Below, in pieces: positions 17,801 through 21,643 of a stretch of DNA of 21,643 nt. The notes beneath the pieces are model-generated. The model made no database searches. It was not told where the DNA came from and saw only the letters and a program-made list of their open reading frames with translations. A program made the translations under genes and the position numbers. This stretch comes from Promethearchaeota archaeon. Lineage in GTDB: Archaea; Asgardarchaeota; Lokiarchaeia; Sigynarchaeales; SOKP01. The stretch is taken from NCBI GenBank assembly GCA_014730295.1, contig WJIN01000080.1:1-21643 (forward strand), in the 5' to 3' direction. How positions within the stretch are numbered: position 1 is the first letter of the stretch; each line of letters begins with the position of its first letter.

Positions 17801-18787
17801 GATTATGAAACATTTATCGCACCTGTAGATTACTTTTATAAATTTCCTTATCTACATGCTTTAGATATTAGTTTAAATTCTTCAATCTCTAATCCTCAAA
17901 TTAACAATCCGTTTAATATTACTATCAATATTAAAAATGTGGGATTACCAAGCTCAAATCTTAGTCAAATTAACATATCTACCTCTGACCAGTATGGAGA
18001 TCTAAAAAGGCAAGATTTTGGTATTATAGGTTTTGAAAATATTTTATATAATGAAATAAAATCATATAATATAACTCTTAACAAGACAGATTGGAAGGGG
18101 TATTTGTATCCCGCGATAAATTTTGTCCAAAATCAAAATAGCGATTTAATTAAAATAAGAAATTCAAGGGTTCTAACTCTTGGATATATTGATTTCTCTA
18201 TTACTAAAACCGCGAACCTTAATGAAGTTGAAACAGGCGACACTATTTTAATAAGTATAGAAATTAAAAATGAGGGAACTATTTGTATTAAAAATATTAA
18301 TATCAATGATATGTTAGGTTTCCCTCAAGAGGGATTTTCTCTTATTGATGGAAAATTAATATTTAAAATAAATGTATTACATCCAAATCAATCCCTAATT
18401 TTTAATTATACTATTCGAGCAAACGCTCAGTCTCTTTCGACTCTACAGAGTGCTTCATTAGAATATTATTATTTACATCAGAATACCTCGTATTCAAATC
18501 AACTACGAATTAAAGTTATGTTACCCACCACCACACAATATCTAATACTTTTGATGCCAATAAGTGCGGCATTAGTTTTAATCCTCGGTTATGGAATTTA
18601 TCAGAAAAAGAATAGGCAGAAAATGCAGGAAATTCAGCGAAATGAGATGAGAATACTGCATTTAGCTTCCAGAGATTCTATTTTAAAAATTGAAACTTCC
18701 CTAAAAGAATTTCTTACTATAGATAAAAATCATAATCCATTAGATAAATCCAGTAAACATGAAAGATCCATGGAGGTGAAAGGATGA
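14864..18787 (+). CDS. Large Sec-type surface protein with CARDB/DUF11-like domains, C-terminal membrane anchor and cytosolic tail
   Basis: The frame gives 1307 residues from ATG 14864, although the real start is probably about 7 residues earlier (an in-frame ATT at 14843 after a Shine-Dalgarno site, which would supply the missing basic signal-peptide n-region). Hydrophobic residues 2-20 form a Sec signal or anchor. The ectodomain of about 1200 residues carries roughly thirty N-X-S/T sequons, as expected for an N-glycosylated archaeal surface protein. The N-terminal 450 residues match nothing I recognise. Ig-like beta-sandwich domains of the CARDB/DUF11 kind occur near 490-520 (FDFNITAENVGNKTAWG), 870-955 (TNYNLSIKNIGSETAHNISV) and 1109-1210 (GDTILISIEIKNEGT). 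A transmembrane helix at about 1226-1247 and a basic cytosolic tail of 60 residues end the protein. It lies between the permease and a protease gene and overlaps the latter by ATGA. Confidence 0.85.
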   Translation: MVLLILVWSLISPLLIYNLDISQNFKSYHNNEIHTSDVSGNDLYAERISTYIGGNKSLHKHSLLTNDTNILRKFDTSDPAFYKCNIFISASNGIQPAIFPLPLTTRTIENNFATTFNSFSGFLYYGKDLTSPQAEQKAQRALEIIKRKFHIDIIRVNSSDGNFFPFIGYYPEWNVLLEEITTNIPTDGYWKAFDADRLKRPEYHSKSHLSVSYALINNPDFFQETIEMGNDQIDFNTGVAISPFLEVGGTQDTIDELTTILEENEDLFENVSSLLGINETISNEDLEGITDSLSGFSLEKDSHYAIIEVQYEGLKNGFSKISQNEYMFDLFDSLGYDGKYLEPSEKIYNNLIGASLSVLETNILCSEITSVTPNYSKFNSQLLDQLGLIFYLANIDFDVETLENYSFELLFRDNAGLKRNYVNPVNLEDEFDIINFLPMLGFTGIDSYPGGILEPLPDYQLEYKITDSEPNINIKTKLIGENATFGAYREFDFNITAENVGNKTAWGVPTPIPITLDDIFPIMIYLEGGNPLYAEEFKDNIWTVVDNQYYEYDSLDEFFNFDKDPKIFSFDTFGDGAADYYSPNPLNLTNLYPYNEKMDEVVEVIFSEYPTLIINLGMSIAEIKDAFTNQYSVWNQENWKLQPGEIISYLSENYSIANLDSFTEFHHINFTISAEDNLPNRVIGEEYGSTTPEMALKNDNESWVILSEQENLEQQIEVQFLASNKTSMDLRNHSIDRVSLEINLTDSAGGTQFEIFNFESEEFMNLQPYLSTMENQTRFFSITKYNESINWVFNDPTQGDYTILFRIRNQDSEQFNISIQNINIILEDRDINPYNIKSNLKHGSESENIRYYSYSNSITLSTENMASLVSYASLTKHVAVVGEKTNYNLSIKNIGSETAHNISVEIPLPGIISNQNNYSIKDNHLLLEIEKLDPLDQKIINFQFEIPNTGQLDSTKIQYNSTSRINFENNSIKKLESSPDYETFIAPVDYFYKFPYLHALDISLNSSISNPQINNPFNITINIKNVGLPSSNLSQINISTSDQYGDLKRQDFGIIGFENILYNEIKSYNITLNKTDWKGYLYPAINFVQNQNSDLIKIRNSRVLTLGYIDFSITKTANLNEVETGDTILISIEIKNEGTICIKNININDMLGFPQEGFSLIDGKLIFKINVLHPNQSLIFNYTIRANAQSLSTLQSASLEYYYLHQNTSYSNQLRIKVMLPTTTQYLILLMPISAALVLILGYGIYQKKNRQKMQEIQRNEMRILHLASRDSILKIETSLKEFLTIDKNHNPLDKSSKHERSMEVKG
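18772..18779 (+). promoter_or_regulatory. Strong Shine-Dalgarno sequence of the subtilase gene
   Basis: GGAGGTGA lies inside the end of the surface-protein gene, 4 nt (7 nt from GGAGG) before the ATG at 18784, and fixes that start. The next gene's ATG overlaps the stop (ATGA, 18784-18787), so translation of the two genes is probably coupled. Confidence 0.75.
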
Positions 18788-21643
18788 GAAAAGTTTTTAA
18801 TAAATCTCTACTTGTGCTATTAATTATTCTAATCTCGAGTTTCTTAATGTTGATTCCTATTAATAATAAAATTAATGACATTAAAAATCCGAATATAAAG
18901 GAAATAATAAATCTTAGGGGAGATACGAATCAATATAATCCAAATGTAATTGTTTTTTTTGAAAATGAAACCTATGATGCCAGTAGTATCGAAGAAAAAT
19001 TTGAATATTATGGAGGAAACATTTCTGGAAGATGGAATGGGGACTTTAACTCATTTAGTGGATTTTATGGCATTATGCCATTAGCAGAAAATGCGAGTAA
19101 TTTTGAAAATGAAATCGATCTTAGTAGTGAATGTCATATAGAACCCAATGGCATTGTCCAAGCCCAGATGAATTATGCTTCAATACAATCAGGTGCTCTT
19201 AATCTTTCTGGGTATATTGGAGGATATAATGGATTAAACGATTCTTCTATAGCTTTATTAGATACAGGCATCGACGATACCCATGATTTTCTATCGGGAA
19301 AAGTGGAAGAAGATATTAATTTTATTGACCCAGGAGGAGAGAGTAATGATGAGAATGGTCATGGTACTTTCCTATCCTCCGTAATTTCTGGCACTGGTAC
19401 ATATCCGTTTAATTCTACAAATCCGATTGATCTTCATATTTCAAAAGAATTCTCACATTCAGAAATCCATGGAACTGGTTCGGAGAGTGGCAATTATTCA
19501 ATAAAACTAGCAACATTTAATGTCTCGAGAGCTGATTCTACAATACTCCTTAATTCTTCCTGGAGTTTAATCGATGCGGGGATAGATGAGGTATGGTTTG
19601 AACTATGGTATGACGGAGAGTTGATAAATTACAGTTTTAATGAATTTGAAGATATTAATAGTGTATTTACTTATCAAGTTCCAGAAGAAAATTTAGGGTT
19701 ATATGATTTTAAGGTAAAATATCATAAAATATTAAATCAAAATCCCTCGTTTTCAGTGGATTGTGTTGGTCAATTTTTTCCCGAATTCTATGTTTCTAAT
19801 TATCTTTACTTCAGTGGAATAGCAAATGATACAAAATTGCTCAATTATAAAGTTTTAAATGAGACTGCCCAAGGCAAAATGTCTGATATAATCTCTGCTC
19901 TTTCGGCAGTTATTCAAAATAGAACAATACATAAAATTGTGAGCGTATGCCTTTCATTAGGAACTTATGAAACTAATGTCAATGCTTTGAGTCAAATTAT
20001 TGATGAAGTAACTGATAATGGGATATTGGTAGTGATTGCAGCGGGTAATTATGGGATTGATGATTTTGAAACCCTTAATTCTTTAGCACAAAATAATAAT
20101 GCTATTGTCGTGGGTTCGATAAATGATCGAGATCAAGTGAGCTCGTTTAGTTCAATGGGCAAAGAAATTGGGGATAACGTAATAAAACCCGATATTGTCG
20201 CTCCAGGAGGGAGTAAATTAGATCAATCCCGAACGATTTTAAGTGCCAATGCAAATACAAATCTATTAACGAGCAATTATGGAACCTCTATATCTGCTGC
20301 GATCGTGTCAGCATCGATTAATATCCTTATTGAAGCTAAATGGAGTGATTGGGCGACTTGGGATGGACCAAATATAGCTGAAAAGATTAAGATCTTAAAA
20401 AATGCTCTTTTTATGACTGCGACTGAGACAAATCAAAACAGAGAAGATGATCCCAATACAGAGATAATAGAGAGCCAAAACCGATTTTCTCCTTCATTGT
20501 ATTTAGAAGCAATAAATTTAACGTCTCGAGCAGGTTTAAAAGACATACATGAAGGTTATGGAAGATTGAATATTGATACTGCCATAGATTCATTAACCAA
20601 ATCGATTTCTCCCAGTTCAGAATATAATGGTTTTCTCTCCAGCTCTTCAGAAAACCCATTAGGCAGTCATGCATACGCTCGCCAAGTTGAATTAGTTGAG
20701 AATCGTCAATATCTTTTTAATTTAACAGATATTGAAGAGGGTGCGGTTTTTGATATTTACTTATATTCTAATCAATCAACACAATATGGAGAACCCGTCT
20801 TACTAGAATCTTCTCGGAGATCTTTTGGGGTATATGATTATGTTTACTACACTCCTAAAAAAAATGAAACTAATCCCTATATTGTTATAAAAGCGATAAA
20901 TGGAGAGGGAAATTTTACCTTAAATATCTCTGAAGTTGAAAACTCACATGAACCCACTTTAGAGATTCCAGAAATCACCTACAATGGAAAATCAAAAAAT
21001 ACCACAGTATTAAGTCTCAGTGAGAGAGAAGGAGATCAACCGAAAAAGAATATTACATTAGATAGGTATAAATTTTATATTGAATACTTTGACAATGATA
21101 CTGCAAATGTACCTCCTCAAGGAGTTTATGTTTGTATTCCCGCCTTATCTAAGAATTTTTCAATGTCCCAAAGCAATATAGCCGATCAGAATTATACGGA
21201 TGGGGCAATATTTGAAAGTGAAGAAATAGAATTACCAAATAATCAGACTTATAATTATTATTTTCATGTAAGAGATGGAGAAAGGCAGCAATATTTTCCA
21301 TCTGAAAGCACTTATTTAACAATTAATATATCAAATCCACAAGTGATTAAGGAATTTCAATATAGGCATCATTTTAATGATGGATTAGACAATTGGACGA
21401 TAGTGGGGTCTGGATGGAATGTATTACAGCAGAGCAATCAAAATGATGATCGATCGAATCTTTATATGAATAATTGGAGTGCGGTTTATTTCGGAACGCA
21501 TCACTATTATCCAACCAATTACTCCTATCAACCAACAGTTATGGGCGAATATAGCAATGGTTCATTTGTTAGTCCATATTTTGACCTAACAAATTTGGAA
21601 GATAACATTAATCCAGTTTTAGAGTTTGGATGTAGAATTAGTA
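18784..21643 (+). CDS. Secreted subtilisin-like serine protease (S8), partial at 3' end
   Basis: The frame runs 953 codons without a stop to the window end. It starts with a Sec signal (basic MRKVFNK, hydrophobic to about residue 25) and an inhibitor-I9-like propeptide (about 55-105). The catalytic domain is intact: IALLDTGID with Asp160, NGHGTFLSS with His193, AAGN with Asn422 as the oxyanion residue, and NYGTSISAA with Ser502. Between His193 and the conserved GIANDTKLLNYKVLN (from about 345) lie about 140 unusual residues, sequon-bearing and beta-rich, so an inserted domain sits on the fold. After the protease, a beta-rich region (about 610-720) and a jelly-roll-like start (FNDGLDNWTIVGSGW, about 864-878) follow, typical of pre-peptidase C-terminal and MAM/laminin-like modules. 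It probably cleaves or matures surface proteins, perhaps the one encoded just upstream, with which it is translationally coupled. Confidence 0.93.
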   Translation, partial: MRKVFNKSLLVLLIILISSFLMLIPINNKINDIKNPNIKEIINLRGDTNQYNPNVIVFFENETYDASSIEEKFEYYGGNISGRWNGDFNSFSGFYGIMPLAENASNFENEIDLSSECHIEPNGIVQAQMNYASIQSGALNLSGYIGGYNGLNDSSIALLDTGIDDTHDFLSGKVEEDINFIDPGGESNDENGHGTFLSSVISGTGTYPFNSTNPIDLHISKEFSHSEIHGTGSESGNYSIKLATFNVSRADSTILLNSSWSLIDAGIDEVWFELWYDGELINYSFNEFEDINSVFTYQVPEENLGLYDFKVKYHKILNQNPSFSVDCVGQFFPEFYVSNYLYFSGIANDTKLLNYKVLNETAQGKMSDIISALSAVIQNRTIHKIVSVCLSLGTYETNVNALSQIIDEVTDNGILVVIAAGNYGIDDFETLNSLAQNNNAIVVGSINDRDQVSSFSSMGKEIGDNVIKPDIVAPGGSKLDQSRTILSANANTNLLTSNYGTSISAAIVSASINILIEAKWSDWATWDGPNIAEKIKILKNALFMTATETNQNREDDPNTEIIESQNRFSPSLYLEAINLTSRAGLKDIHEGYGRLNIDTAIDSLTKSISPSSEYNGFLSSSSENPLGSHAYARQVELVENRQYLFNLTDIEEGAVFDIYLYSNQSTQYGEPVLLESSRRSFGVYDYVYYTPKKNETNPYIVIKAINGEGNFTLNISEVENSHEPTLEIPEITYNGKSKNTTVLSLSEREGDQPKKNITLDRYKFYIEYFDNDTANVPPQGVYVCIPALSKNFSMSQSNIADQNYTDGAIFESEEIELPNNQTYNYYFHVRDGERQQYFPSESTYLTINISNPQVIKEFQYRHHFNDGLDNWTIVGSGWNVLQQSNQNDDRSNLYMNNWSAVYFGTHHYYPTNYSYQPTVMGEYSNGSFVSPYFDLTNLEDNINPVLEFGCRIS

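Noticed and set aside
20411..20674. Minus-strand ORF of 87 codons
   Set aside because: It is antisense to the subtilase, which is open and conserved throughout.

Overview
The window is AT-rich DNA that looks archaeal. The signs are TATA-like promoters 20-40 bp upstream of starts with little or no 5' leader, T-rich terminators, an NDP-forming acyl-CoA synthetase alpha subunit, a TFS/Rpb9-type zinc ribbon, and large surface proteins rich in N-glycosylation sequons. Gene content and protein style fit an Asgard archaeon, probably Lokiarchaeia-like. That placement is inference from the sequence alone. No rRNA, tRNA, transposase, CRISPR array or integration site was found, so this looks like ordinary chromosome.

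Positions 1-9103 are a run of mostly single-gene units in alternating orientation. They are: the C-terminal half of a GH2 beta-galactosidase (cut by the window edge); a NIPA-like membrane transporter interrupted by one in-frame TGA; a membrane-anchored hexapeptide-repeat protein; a SAM methyltransferase; the acyl-CoA synthetase (ADP-forming) alpha subunit; a glycerophosphodiester phosphodiesterase; a DUF1801 protein; an ICMT-like membrane methyltransferase; a stand-alone N-terminal TFS-type zinc ribbon; an SCP2-like lipid-binding protein under a perfect 20-bp palindrome; and a small helical protein of unknown function.

Positions 9158-10265 hold a complete RNase III (catalytic domain plus a modified dsRBD), which is uncommon in archaea. 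A small Cys-pair/coiled-coil protein follows 28 bp behind it. A 343-bp non-coding stretch with short repeats comes next.

Positions 10609-21643 form one co-directional cluster. It contains an ABC ATPase with extra N- and C-terminal domains, a 998-residue double-FtsX permease, a roughly 1300-residue surface protein with a C-terminal membrane anchor and a cytosolic tail, and a secreted subtilisin-like protease still open at the window end. The last two genes overlap by ATGA. A MacB/FtsEX-type ATPase-permease next to a membrane-tethered surface protein and an extracellular protease suggests one cell-surface machine, in which cytoplasmic ATP hydrolysis could drive export, presentation or control of the surface protein and protease. 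This is the best candidate here for an undescribed system.
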